Shown here: positions 28,482 to 36,687 of the stretch, piece after piece | Position numbering within the stretch: the first letter of the stretch is position 1 | How the letters are laid out: each line of letters starts with the position of its first letter | Origin: Azospirillum sp. TSO22-1 | Lineage (GTDB): Bacteria > Pseudomonadota > Alphaproteobacteria > Azospirillales > Azospirillaceae | Assembly: GCF_003116015.1 (NCBI RefSeq) | Contig: NZ_LGQZ01000061.1 | Location: 1-64,000 of the forward strand | Direction: 5' to 3' | DNA length: 64,000 bases | Translations under genes and position numbers: made by a program | Notes under the pieces: model-generated | Database searches by the model: none | Told to the model about the DNA's origin: nothing | The model's input: the letters and a program-made list of their open reading frames with translations, nothing else

Positions 28482-29753
28482 TCACCCCGCCGTCGCCGCC
28501 ACCCCCGAGGCCTGCCGCAGCCGCTCCAGCAGCGTCTTCGTGGCGAAGCCGTCCGGCACGGCGCCGATGCTCTTCTGGAAGCGGCGCACCGCGTTGCGCG
28601 TGTTCGCCCCGACGATGCCGTCCGCCGTGCCCGGCTCGAAGCCCAGGGCGGCGAGGCGTTCCTGCAGCTCGATGCGCTCGTCGCGGCTCAGCGCCGGCTC
28701 GTGGCGCGGCCAGGAGGCCTGGATGCCGGGGCGCCCGCTCATGCGGTCGGCCAGCAGCGCCACCGCCAGCGCGTAGCTGGTGGACGGGTTGTACTTCATG
28801 ATGGCGCGGAAGTTCTCGCGCACCAGGAACGCCGGCCCGGCCGCCCCCGCCAGCAGCAGCACCGAGGCGTTGCCGTCGCCCGCCAGCTCCGCGCCGTCCA
28901 GCGGCCGCACGCCGAGGCGCCGCCACTCCGCCACCGGCTTGGACACCGTCAGCTCCGCCTGCTCGTACGGGAAATCGGCGGGCAGGGTGACCTCCTCGCC
29001 CCAGCGCTCGCCGGTGCGCCAGCCGTTGGCCAGCACGAACTTGGCGGTGGAGGCGAAGACGTCCGGCAGGCTGCCCCAGATGTCGCGCTTGCCGTCGCCG
29101 TCCTCGTCGATGGCGTGCTTGAGGAAGATGGTCGGCATGAACTGCGTCATGCCCATGGCGCCGGCCCAGGAGCCGCTCATCCGTTCCGGCGCGATGTCGC
29201 CGCTGTCGAGGATCTTCAGCGCCGCCAGCAGCTCGGTGCGGAAGTAGGCGGCGCGGCGGCCCTTGTAGGCCAGCGTGGTCAGCGCGTCGACCACCGGGAA
29301 GCCGCCGGTCTCGCGCCCGAAGTCGGTCTCGATGCCCCAGAACGCCACCAGGATCTCCGTCGGCACGCCGGCGCGCGCCGAGATGCGCTTCAGCAGCGCG
29401 CCGTTCTGCTGGATCTTCTCCCGCCCGTTGCGCACGCGATTTTCGTTCACCGCGCTGTCCAGGTACTGCCAGGGCTGGCGGGCGAACTCCGGCTGGCTGG
29501 AGTCCAGCTCGATGACGCGGTCGCGCAACTGCACGCGGGCGAAGGCGCGGTCGAAGGTGGCCGGGCGGATGCCTTGGGCCAGCGCCTCGGTGCGCAGGCC
29601 GGCCAGCCAGTCCTGGAAGCTCAGCGGCTGCTGCGCCGTGGGTGCGGCGATGACCGTGTCGGCCGGGGTGGCGGTGGTGACCGGGTTCGCGTTGGTGGTC
29701 TGGCAGCCGGCCAGGAGCGCGGCGGCGAGCAGGACGCGGAGGGAATGCTTCAT
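28482..29753 (-). CDS. Lytic murein transglycosylase, MltB type, lipoprotein
   Basis: A peptidoglycan-cleaving outer-membrane lipoprotein of 423 residues. The lipobox LLAGC places the lipidated Cys at 17. The SLT_2 domain has the catalytic Glu142 in FWGIETDFGRE, and SWAGAMGMTQFMP and KYNPSTSYALAV are also family hallmarks. A C-terminal PG_binding_1 domain (about 345-410: ELQERLAALGFEPGTADGIVG) binds the cell wall. The ATG at 29753 gives MKHSLRVLLAA; an in-frame GTG lies four codons upstream. It converges with yjbQ, leaving only a 10-bp gap. Confidence 0.92.
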   Translation of the reverse strand: MKHSLRVLLAAALLAGCQTTNANPVTTATPADTVIAAPTAQQPLSFQDWLAGLRTEALAQGIRPATFDRAFARVQLRDRVIELDSSQPEFARQPWQYLDSAVNENRVRNGREKIQQNGALLKRISARAGVPTEILVAFWGIETDFGRETGGFPVVDALTTLAYKGRRAAYFRTELLAALKILDSGDIAPERMSGSWAGAMGMTQFMPTIFLKHAIDEDGDGKRDIWGSLPDVFASTAKFVLANGWRTGERWGEEVTLPADFPYEQAELTVSKPVAEWRRLGVRPLDGAELAGDGNASVLLLAGAAGPAFLVRENFRAIMKYNPSTSYALAVALLADRMSGRPGIQASWPRHEPALSRDERIELQERLAALGFEPGTADGIVGANTRNAVRRFQKSIGAVPDGFATKTLLERLRQASGVAATAG

Positions 29754-29977
29754 GGAGGGAAACACGCTGGACAGGGGACCGGAAGGGATGCCCGCGCAAG
29801 GTAGGCGCGCACGCCGCCGGGCTCAACCGCGAAAGCGTCTGGAGCGTTGAAGGTCCTCGGCGAAGTCGTGAACAAAACTTGAACGAACCAGGCCGGAACC
29901 CCATATCTAAGGCCGTTCCGCAACGATCCGAAAGCCACGCTGGGGCGGCCCTCGACGCCGGCCCCGGGAGGAAACCC

Positions 29978-30310
29978 ATGCCGTACTTTCCCATCATCGA
30001 GCTGACGCCGCAGGTGTCCATGCTGCTGGCGCGCGGCGCCTTGCAGCTGAACCCCGGCCAGTGGGTGCGGGGGGAGAAGGGCCGCGGCCGTTACCTGCGC
30101 ACCGACCCGCGCACGGGCGTCACCTACATCAGCTGGGTGCGCCCGGACGACGACTGGCGGACGGCCGCCGACCGTTTCCACCGCGCCTGCCGCAAGGGCT
30201 TCATCGGCAGGTACCGCCCTCTCTACGAGGCCGAGAAGGCGCGCCGCGAGATGGCGCGCCAACTCGCCGAACTGAACCGCCAGGAGGCCGAGCCGGAACT
30301 GGCGTTCTGA
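29978..30310 (+). CDS. Hypothetical protein
   Basis: A 110-residue cytoplasmic protein that I do not recognise. The ATG at 29978 follows GGGAGGAAACCC. The middle (GRGRYLRTDPRTGVTYISWV) looks like a small beta sheet; residues 65-100 are a charged helix (YEAEKARREMARQLAEL). There are no metal-binding or catalytic motifs. It is monocistronic and converges with the hydrolase gene at 30332. Confidence 0.7.
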   Translation: MPYFPIIELTPQVSMLLARGALQLNPGQWVRGEKGRGRYLRTDPRTGVTYISWVRPDDDWRTAADRFHRACRKGFIGRYRPLYEAEKARREMARQLAELNRQEAEPELAF

Positions 30311-30331
30311 CGCGGCGGTGAAGGGCTCGGC

Positions 30332-31123
30332 TCAGGCCAGCCCCTTCACCCACCCGACGATCGTGTCCGACGCCGCGCTCCCGGCCGAGAAATGGTCGCC
30401 CGACACCTCGACGTAGCGCGAGCGCGGGTTGGCCGGCAGCCGGTCGAACACCGACGGCTTGCCCCAGGCGAGGCCGGGGTCGCCGGTGCCGACCACGTAA
30501 AGCACCGGGATGTTCGACACCAGCGGCGCCATGCGCGGCATCTCGGCGTCGCCCTCGGGGTCGAAATAGCTGAGGTAGGCGTCGGCCCGCATGCGCACGG
30601 TCAGCGACTTGCCCTGGTTCTCGTCGTTGAAGCCGCGCACCTCCGCCCCCTTGCCGGAGGCCACCAGGGCGCGCGCCTCCTCGATGCTGTCGCGCACCGC
30701 GCCGCCCTTGCTGATCCAGCGCGAGGGCAGATGACCGGGGGAGACCAGGCACAGCGCGTCCACGTCGCGCCGGCGCGCGGCGTAGGACAGCGCGGCGCAC
30801 GCCCCCAGGCTCTGCCCCACCAGCACGACCTTGGCCGAGCCGCGGCGCAGCGCCGCCACCTCCGCCCCGATCTCGCCGAGCGCGTCGTTCCAGGTGCCCT
30901 CGATGTAGCGGCTTTCCGCCCAGGGCAGCGTCGGTTCGCGCAGGTCGACCCAGGCGGTGCGCAGGCCTTCCGACACGGCGCGCAGAGGCCCGCGCGGCGG
31001 GCGCCCGCCCTTGCCGTGCAGCAGCACCGCACCGACCCCCGAGGCGGCGCCCGCGGCCGGCGCGGCAAGGCCCGCCGCCAGGGCAAGCGCGAGGGCTTGG
31101 CGGCGTGACAGGGTGCTCGACAT
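30332..31123 (-). CDS. Alpha/beta-hydrolase with Tat-type signal
   Basis: A 263-residue protein. The N terminus MSSTLSRRQALALALAAGLA is a twin-arginine-type signal (SRRQ followed by a long weakly hydrophobic stretch ending AAGA), so the enzyme is probably exported folded. The nucleophile elbow is GQSLG (Ser105), a candidate acid is in GTGDPG, and the histidine is in SGDHFSAGS. The substrate is unknown; the dienelactone-hydrolase/esterase group is the closest general match. Confidence 0.82.
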   Translation of the reverse strand: MSSTLSRRQALALALAAGLAAPAAGAASGVGAVLLHGKGGRPPRGPLRAVSEGLRTAWVDLREPTLPWAESRYIEGTWNDALGEIGAEVAALRRGSAKVVLVGQSLGACAALSYAARRRDVDALCLVSPGHLPSRWISKGGAVRDSIEEARALVASGKGAEVRGFNDENQGKSLTVRMRADAYLSYFDPEGDAEMPRMAPLVSNIPVLYVVGTGDPGLAWGKPSVFDRLPANPRSRYVEVSGDHFSAGSAASDTIVGWVKGLA

Positions 31124-31223
31124 GGGTGGATCCTCCCGCGATGGCCGATGCGCCAGTATGGCGCATTCACGACCGCCGCGCAGCCACGTTCAGGCTGGTG
31201 GGCGGATCGTCCGTTGTGCCAGC

Positions 31224-31276
31224 CGTTACAGTCGGTTACACGGCGTGGGCTTGGCCGACATGAAGCGGTTACACGG
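31224..31276 (+). promoter_or_regulatory. Three direct GTTACA repeats upstream of the DUF4405 gene
   Basis: CGTTACAG at 31224-31231 and two identical CGGTTACACGG blocks at 31233-31243 and 31266-31276. Start-to-start distances of the GTTACA cores are 10 and 33 bp, close to one and three helical turns, as expected for a response regulator of the OmpR/PhoB class binding one DNA face. The sites are 50-100 bp before the start at 31328. They could also control the divergent hydrolase gene. Confidence 0.45.
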
Positions 31277-31327
31277 CCGGCCTAGGGTCAAGGGCATGAC
31301 CTCAACGCATAGCGCGAGCCCCTAGCC

Positions 31328-31840
31328 ATGTCCGCCGCCCTCCGCACCGTGTCCCGCACCATCGTCACGCCGGTAACCATCGTTCTGTTCGTCGTCTCGA
31401 CCGTCACCGGCATCATGCTGCTGCTGCATTGGCAGGCCGGGCTGGTGCGTTTCTCGCACGAGTGGCTGAGCATCGCCTTCTCCGCCATCGCGGTCTGGCA
31501 CCTGGTGCGGAACTGGACGGCCTTCATCCAGTATTTCCGGCGCAACCTGGCGCTGGGGGCGTTCGCCGTCAGCCTGATCGCCTCGGTGGTCATCACCGGG
31601 ATGACCGGCGCTCCCTCGTCGAACGCCAACCCCGGCGCCATCTTCCGCGCCCTGTCCGCGTCCACCCTGGAGACGGCGGCCCCGGCGCTGGGCCTGACGC
31701 CCGCCGCCGCCATCCAGACGCTGAAGACCGCCAACATCGACGCCGCCGCCAGCGAGACGCTCACCCAGATCGGCGCCAAGGCCGGCATGAACGGGGCGGG
31801 GGTCGCCTCGCTCCTGGTGACCAGGCAGCGCCGCTCCTAG
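31328..31840 (+). CDS. DUF4405 domain membrane protein
   Basis: A 170-residue protein with three membrane spans in its first 95 residues: IVTPVTIVLFVVSTVTGIML, then LSIAFSAIAVWHLVRNW, then GAFAVSLIASVVITGMTG. Histidines at the membrane ends (LLLHW, FSHEW, VWHLV) recall the heme-ligand positions of cytochrome-b-like DUF4405 proteins, so heme binding is possible but unproven. The C-terminal 70 residues are helical, Ala/Thr-rich and resemble a helix-hairpin-helix-like tail (GLTPAAAIQTLKTANIDAAA). Confidence 0.75.
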   Translation: MSAALRTVSRTIVTPVTIVLFVVSTVTGIMLLLHWQAGLVRFSHEWLSIAFSAIAVWHLVRNWTAFIQYFRRNLALGAFAVSLIASVVITGMTGAPSSNANPGAIFRALSASTLETAAPALGLTPAAAIQTLKTANIDAAASETLTQIGAKAGMNGAGVASLLVTRQRRS

Positions 31841-31895
31841 GAACCCCGGCGCGGCCACTCCCGTTGGCCCTTCGGACGGGCAGGGAGGGGCAGGG

Positions 31896-32642
31896 TTGGA
31901 AAGCGCAACGCCGATCCGCATCGGCACCGCCGGGTGGAGCGTCCCGAAGGCCGTCGCCGACCGCTTCCCCGGCGCCGGCACGCACCTCGAGCGCTACGCC
32001 CGTGCGCTGCCCTGCGTGGAGATCAACAGCTCCTTCTACCGCCCGCACAAGCCGGAGACCTACGCGCGCTGGGCCGCCTCGGCGCCGGCCGGCTTCCGCT
32101 TCGCGGTCAAGGTGCCGAAGGCGATCACCCACGTCCGCCGCCTCAACAACGCCGCCGACCTGCTGGACCGCTTCCTGGGCGAGGCGGGGGAGTTGGGCGA
32201 CCGGCTCGGGCCGCTGCTGGTGCAGCTGCCGCCGAGCGGCCGTTTCGATCCGGACGTGGCGTCCGCCTTCTTCGAGGAGTTGCGCGCCCGCTTCGACGGC
32301 GACGTGGTGTGCGAGCCGCGCCACGCCTCCTGGTTCACCGGCCCGGCCGGGCGGCTGCTGGTGGAGCACCGCGTCGCCCGCGTCGCCGCCGACCCGGCTC
32401 CGGTGCCGGAGGCCGCCGATCCGGGCGGCTGGGACGGGTTGCTGTACTGGCGCCTGCACGGCTCGCCGGAGATCTACCATTCCCCGTACCCGCCCGCCGA
32501 GCTGGAGCGCGTCGCCGCCACCCTGGCCGCCGAGGCGGCGCGCCGGCCGGCATGGTGCATCTTCGACAACACCGCGCTCGGCCACGCCACGGCGGACGCG
32601 CTGACGGTGCTCTCCCGGCTGACGGCCCGGCTGGCGGGTTGA
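31896..32642 (+). CDS. DUF72 domain-containing protein (YecE-like)
   Basis: A 248-residue TIM-barrel-like protein. Family hallmarks are IRIGTAGWSVP at the start, VEINSSFYRPHKPETYARWA, FRFAVKVPKAITH, LLVQLPPS and the late WCIFDNTALGHAT. The TTG start at 31896 follows GGGAGGGGCAGG. The biochemical function of DUF72 is not established. It is followed by a probably independent dehydrogenase gene. Confidence 0.88.
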   Translation: MESATPIRIGTAGWSVPKAVADRFPGAGTHLERYARALPCVEINSSFYRPHKPETYARWAASAPAGFRFAVKVPKAITHVRRLNNAADLLDRFLGEAGELGDRLGPLLVQLPPSGRFDPDVASAFFEELRARFDGDVVCEPRHASWFTGPAGRLLVEHRVARVAADPAPVPEAADPGGWDGLLYWRLHGSPEIYHSPYPPAELERVAATLAAEAARRPAWCIFDNTALGHATADALTVLSRLTARLAG

Positions 32643-32705
32643 CAGCGGGGGCGTGCCCGCGCTCCCATGTTGGCCAACAAAACAATTGGCAGGGAGTACC
32701 AGCGC

Positions 32706-34007
32706 ATGGCCACCGCCCATCCCATCGACCCGCAGGGTGAACGCGGCTTCACCGTCGAGGCCTCGTCCATGAAGTTCGGGCCGGGCATGCTGGCCGAGCT
32801 GGGCATGGACGCGCGGAACCTGCGCCTGCAGCGCGTGGCGCTGTTCACCGACCCGCACGTGGCGGACACCGAGCCGGCCCGCCGCGCGCTTGATTCGCTG
32901 AAGCGCGAGGGGGTGGACGCGGTGGTCTTCGACCGCTGCCGGGTCGAGCCGACCAGCGCCTCCTTCCTGGAGGCCGCCGACTTCGCCCGCGACGGCAAGT
33001 TCGACGGCTTCATCTCCATCGGCGGCGGCTCGGTGATCGACACGGCCAAGGCGGCCAACCTCTACGCCACGCACCCCGCGGATTTTCTGGCCTACGTCAA
33101 CAAGCCGCTGGGCGAGGGGCGCCCGGTGCCCGGCCCGGTGAAGCCGCACATCGCGTGCCCCACCACCTGCGGCACCGGCAGCGAGACGACCGGCGTGGCG
33201 ATCTTCGACCACGTCGAGATGAAGGTGAAGACCGGCATCTCGTCGAAGTTCCTGCGCCCGACCATGTCGGTGGTGGACCCGACGACCACCTACAGCCTGC
33301 CGCCCGGCGTGGTGGCGGCGACCGGCTTCGACGTGCTGACGCACGCCATCGAGTCGCACACCGCGCGCCCCTACCGCAGCCGCCCGCGCCCGGCCACCAG
33401 CGCCGAGCGCCCGCCCTACCAGGGCGCCAACCCCTGGTCGGACATGGGCAGCCTGCAGGCGATCCGCCTGGGCGGCCTGTACCTGGAGCGCGCGGTCAAC
33501 GACCCGGACGACCACGAGGCGCGCGACGGCCTGATGTGGGGCGCCACGCTGGCCGGTCTGGCCTTCGGCAACGCCGGGGTGCACATCCCGCACGCCATGT
33601 CCTACTCGGTGGCCGGCATGAACCACAGCTTCGTGGCGCTGGGCTACGAGAAGGCCGACCCGATGGTGCCGCACGGCATCTCGGTGGTCCTCAACGCGCC
33701 GGCCGCCTTCCGCTTCACCGGCCCGGCCGCTCCCGAGGCGCACCGCCGCGCCGCCGAGGCGCTGGGCGCCGACGTGCGCGCCGCCGCGCCCGACGAGGCC
33801 GGCGCCGTTCTCGCCACCCGGCTGGTCGAACTGATGCGCGCGACGCACCTGCCGAACGGGCTGTCGGCGCTCGGCTACGGTTCGGACGACATTCCCGGTC
33901 TGGTCAGGGGCGCCATGGCGCAGCAGCGCCTGCTCTCCATCGCGCCATGCCCGGTGGGCGAGGACGACCTGCGCGGGCTGTACGCCGACGCGATGCGCTA
34001 TTGGTGA
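32706..34007 (+). CDS. Iron-type alcohol dehydrogenase, hydroxyacid-oxoacid transhydrogenase family
   Basis: A 433-residue group III (iron-dependent) alcohol dehydrogenase. The cofactor-binding GGGSVIDTAKAAN, the metal-site segments DVLTHAIESH and NAGVHIPHAMSYSVAGMNHSF, and MVPHG are all present. The long insertion and the N-terminal FTVEASSMKFGPGM match the ADHFE1-like hydroxyacid-oxoacid transhydrogenases, which interconvert 4-hydroxybutyrate and 2-oxoglutarate with succinate semialdehyde and 2-hydroxyglutarate. The ATG at 32706 is placed after GCAGGGAG; another ATG lies 13 codons upstream. The exact substrate is inferred from family only. Confidence 0.85.
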   Translation: MATAHPIDPQGERGFTVEASSMKFGPGMLAELGMDARNLRLQRVALFTDPHVADTEPARRALDSLKREGVDAVVFDRCRVEPTSASFLEAADFARDGKFDGFISIGGGSVIDTAKAANLYATHPADFLAYVNKPLGEGRPVPGPVKPHIACPTTCGTGSETTGVAIFDHVEMKVKTGISSKFLRPTMSVVDPTTTYSLPPGVVAATGFDVLTHAIESHTARPYRSRPRPATSAERPPYQGANPWSDMGSLQAIRLGGLYLERAVNDPDDHEARDGLMWGATLAGLAFGNAGVHIPHAMSYSVAGMNHSFVALGYEKADPMVPHGISVVLNAPAAFRFTGPAAPEAHRRAAEALGADVRAAAPDEAGAVLATRLVELMRATHLPNGLSALGYGSDDIPGLVRGAMAQQRLLSIAPCPVGEDDLRGLYADAMRYW

Positions 34008-34114
34008 CCTGAGCCCCACGGAAGCGTCCCGAGCGATCTTTTTCTTCGGCTGGAGGTCTATCCGGGCTCCGTGAGCGTTCTTTCCATTGGGGACGGACGC
34101 ATCGCGGTGTCGCC

Positions 34115-35197
34115 ATGAAAATCGTCATCTTCGGACTCACCATCAGTTCCTCCCGGGGCAACGGCCACGCCACGCTGTGGCGCGGCATGATCAAAGCGCT
34201 GGCGCATCGGGGGTACCGGGTGGTGTTCTTCGAGCGCGACGTGCCCCACCACGCCGAGCACCGCGACTGCTGGGAGATCCCCGGCTGCGACCTGGTGCTC
34301 TATCCGGATTGGGGCGGCATCGCCAAACACGCCGAGACGCAGGTCGCCGACGCCGACGTGGCGATGGTCACCTCCTGTTGCCCGGACGGGGTGGCGGCGT
34401 CGGACTTGGTGCTGGGCTCCAAGGCGCAGCGCCGGGTCTTCTACGACCTCGACACGCCGGCTACCCTGGCGTGGCTGACGGCCGGCGAGCGGCCGGCCTA
34501 CCTGCCGCCGGACGGGCTGGGCGGCTTCGACCTCGTGCTGAGCTGCACCGGCGGGCGGGCGCTGACCGAACTGCGCGAGCGCCTCGGCGCCAGGGTCGCG
34601 GTGCCGCTGTACGGCTGGGCGGACCCGGAGGTGCACCGGCCCGTGCCGATGGTCGGGACCTACATGGCCGATCTGTCCTACCTCGGCACCTACGCCGAGG
34701 ACCGGCAGGAGACGCTGGAGCGCCTGTTCCTCGATCCGGCACGCCGGCTGCCGCGGCGGCGCTTCGTCATCGGCGGCGCGCAGTATCCGCACGACTTCCC
34801 GCGGACGCCCAACCTGTTCTTCGTCCGCGACCTGCCGCCCGGCGAGCACGCCGCCTTCTTCTGCTCCTCGCGCTTCACGCTGAACGTCACGCGCGGCGCC
34901 ATGAAGCGCATGGGCTGGTGCCCGTCCGGCCGGCTGTTCGAGTCGGCGGCCTGCGGCGTGCCGATCATCTCCGATTCTTTCGACGGGCTCGACAGCTTCT
35001 TCGAGCCGGGTCACGAGATCCTGGTGGCGCGCGAGACCGACGACGTGACGACGGCGCTGGCCCTGCCGCGCGCCCACGTGGAGCAGATGGCCCGCCGGGC
35101 GCGCGCTCGCGCGCTGGCCGAGCACACCGCCGACCGCCGCGTCATCGACCTGCGCAACGCCCTGGAAACCGCCGGCAAGCGGGCGGGAGGGATGTGA
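34115..35197 (+). CDS. CgeB-like glycosyltransferase
   Basis: A 360-residue protein with a two-Rossmann, GT-B-like layout. It starts MKIVIFGLTISSSRGNGHAT and ends with a C-terminal domain holding LNVTRGAMKRMGWCPSGRLF and ESAACGVPIISDSFDGLDSFF, a CgeB/Glyco_trans_1_2 hallmark. It probably transfers a sugar to a surface or secreted polysaccharide or spore-like structure; the acceptor is unknown. Its TGA overlaps the next start (TGATG). It is the first gene of a likely four-ORF operon to 36687. Confidence 0.82.
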   Translation: MKIVIFGLTISSSRGNGHATLWRGMIKALAHRGYRVVFFERDVPHHAEHRDCWEIPGCDLVLYPDWGGIAKHAETQVADADVAMVTSCCPDGVAASDLVLGSKAQRRVFYDLDTPATLAWLTAGERPAYLPPDGLGGFDLVLSCTGGRALTELRERLGARVAVPLYGWADPEVHRPVPMVGTYMADLSYLGTYAEDRQETLERLFLDPARRLPRRRFVIGGAQYPHDFPRTPNLFFVRDLPPGEHAAFFCSSRFTLNVTRGAMKRMGWCPSGRLFESAACGVPIISDSFDGLDSFFEPGHEILVARETDDVTTALALPRAHVEQMARRARARALAEHTADRRVIDLRNALETAGKRAGGM

Positions 35198-35508
35198 TGG
35201 CCGGCGCTCTTCTGCTCTTCCCGTCCATGCTGCGCGGCACGCAGGAGGTGGAGCCGGTGGAACCCGGTTATCCCTTCAGCGCGGCGGAGCACTTCGAACG
35301 CCCGGGTTACCCGCGCATGGCTTTTATCGAAAATAAACGCTGCGGCGACGAGACCAACCGGCGGGTCCCGAACCGGGCCTGCGCCGAGGCGATGTCGCGC
35401 TTGGCCGGGGGCCAGGTGATCGGCCATCCGGACGAGGAGGTCGTCGTCTGCCGTGTCGGCGAGCGCTCGCGCCGGGCGGTGCCGGTCTATCCGACGCGTG
35501 GGGCTTGA
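35197..35508 (+). CDS. Hypothetical protein in glycosyltransferase operon
   Basis: A 103-residue ORF translationally coupled to the upstream glycosyltransferase (shared A in TGATG) with GGGCGGGAGGG before it. It starts MAGALLLFPSMLRGTQEVEP; residues 40-75 contain two Cys in a basic context (ENKRCGDETNRRVPNRACAE). I see no signal peptide and no known family. Conserved position between two glycosyltransferases would support a role in the same pathway. Confidence 0.65.
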   Translation: MAGALLLFPSMLRGTQEVEPVEPGYPFSAAEHFERPGYPRMAFIENKRCGDETNRRVPNRACAEAMSRLAGGQVIGHPDEEVVVCRVGERSRRAVPVYPTRGA

Positions 35509-35522
35509 TGAGGGGGCGGGGA

Positions 35523-35630
35523 ATGATCGAAGCGGTGATGCTCTGGAAAGAGCGGAACAACAAGTCCCTCCGGGGCGTCCTGATCGATCCGGCGCGGGCG
35601 CTGGCGCTGTCTCCCGCCGTGGTGCGGTGA
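35523..35630 (+). CDS. Putative 35-residue peptide
   Basis: A tiny ORF (MIEAVMLWKERNNKSLRGV then LIDPARALALSPAVVR) with a strong AGGGGGCGGGG ribosome-binding site 14 nt after the previous stop and ending 4 nt before the next gene. This tight packing and good initiation site argue that it is translated. No function can be suggested beyond membership in the glycosyltransferase operon. Confidence 0.45.
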   Translation: MIEAVMLWKERNNKSLRGVLIDPARALALSPAVVR

Positions 35631-35634
35631 GCCC

Positions 35635-36687
35635 ATGGCGCTCACCGTCCTCAACGTCGCGTCCCCCTTCGTTCCGGTTGGCCATGAGGAGGCCGGTGGA
35701 GCGGAGGCGGCGGTGGCTGCCCTCGACGCCGCGCTGGTCCGCGCCGGCCACCGCTCGCTGGTGATCGGCCCGGACGGTTCGCGCGCAGCCGGGGAGTTGA
35801 TCGCACTGCCTCCGGTGCGGGGGAACCTCGACGACCGGGCGCGCGCCGCGGTGAACCGCCGGGTGTGCGCCATGGTCGCCGACACGGTCGGCCGTGCGCC
35901 GGTCGACTTGGTGCACCTGCACGGCGCCGACTTCCACGACCACCTGCCGCCGCCCGGCGTGCCGGTGCTGGTGACCCTGCACCGGCCGCTCGACGCCTAC
36001 CCGCCCGCCGTCCTGGCCCCGGCCCGGCCGGCGACGTGGCTGCACGGCGTCTCGGCGGCGCAGCGGCCGCCGGCCGGGGTGCGCCTGCTGCCGCCGCTGG
36101 AACCCGGCGTGGCGGTGGACCGGCTGGCGATCCGCGTGCCGAAGCGGCGCTTTGCCGTGGTGCTCGGCCGCGTGACGCCGGAGTCCGGGATGCATCTGGC
36201 GCTCGACGCCGCGGCGATGGCCGAGATGCAGATCCTGCTGGCCGGCGAACTGCGCCCGCTGCCGGAGAACCAGGACTATTTCCGCGCCGAGATCCAGCCG
36301 CGCCTGGACGGCCGGCGCCGCTACCTGGGCGTCATCGGCTTTGCGCGCAAGCGCTGGCTGCTCAGCTCCGCCCGCTGCCTGCTGGTACCGGGCGGCGAGA
36401 GGGAGATCCGCGCGGTGGCGGCGCGGGAGGCGCTGGCCTGCGGCACCCCGGTGGTGGGGTTCGCGCACGGGCCGCTGGCCGGGGTGATCGAGCCGGGGGT
36501 GACCGGCTTCCTGGTGAACGACGTGCCGGAGATGGCCGAGGCGATCGCCGCCGCCGAACGCCTCGACCCCGACGCCTGCCGCGCCGCCGCCCGCACCCGC
36601 CATTCCGAGGAACGCATGGTGGCGCGGTATCTCGCGCTGTACGAGCAGCTGGCGGTGGGGGAGGCGCGGGCGGCGGGGGTGGCCTAA
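35635..36687 (+). CDS. Glycosyltransferase family 4 protein
   Basis: A 350-residue GT-B glycosyltransferase. The N-terminal domain begins LTVLNVASPFVPVGHEEAGGAE with the acceptor-side Gly-rich loop, and DLVHLHGADFHDHLPP follows. The donor-side domain includes FAVVLGRVTPESGMHLALDAA and the E-x7-E-like segment REIRAVAAREALACGTPVVGF, both typical of GT4. The start is four bases after the 35-residue ORF. Its stop overlaps the convergent acetyltransferase gene by four bases. Confidence 0.88.
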   Translation: MALTVLNVASPFVPVGHEEAGGAEAAVAALDAALVRAGHRSLVIGPDGSRAAGELIALPPVRGNLDDRARAAVNRRVCAMVADTVGRAPVDLVHLHGADFHDHLPPPGVPVLVTLHRPLDAYPPAVLAPARPATWLHGVSAAQRPPAGVRLLPPLEPGVAVDRLAIRVPKRRFAVVLGRVTPESGMHLALDAAAMAEMQILLAGELRPLPENQDYFRAEIQPRLDGRRRYLGVIGFARKRWLLSSARCLLVPGGEREIRAVAAREALACGTPVVGFAHGPLAGVIEPGVTGFLVNDVPEMAEAIAAAERLDPDACRAAARTRHSEERMVARYLALYEQLAVGEARAAGVA

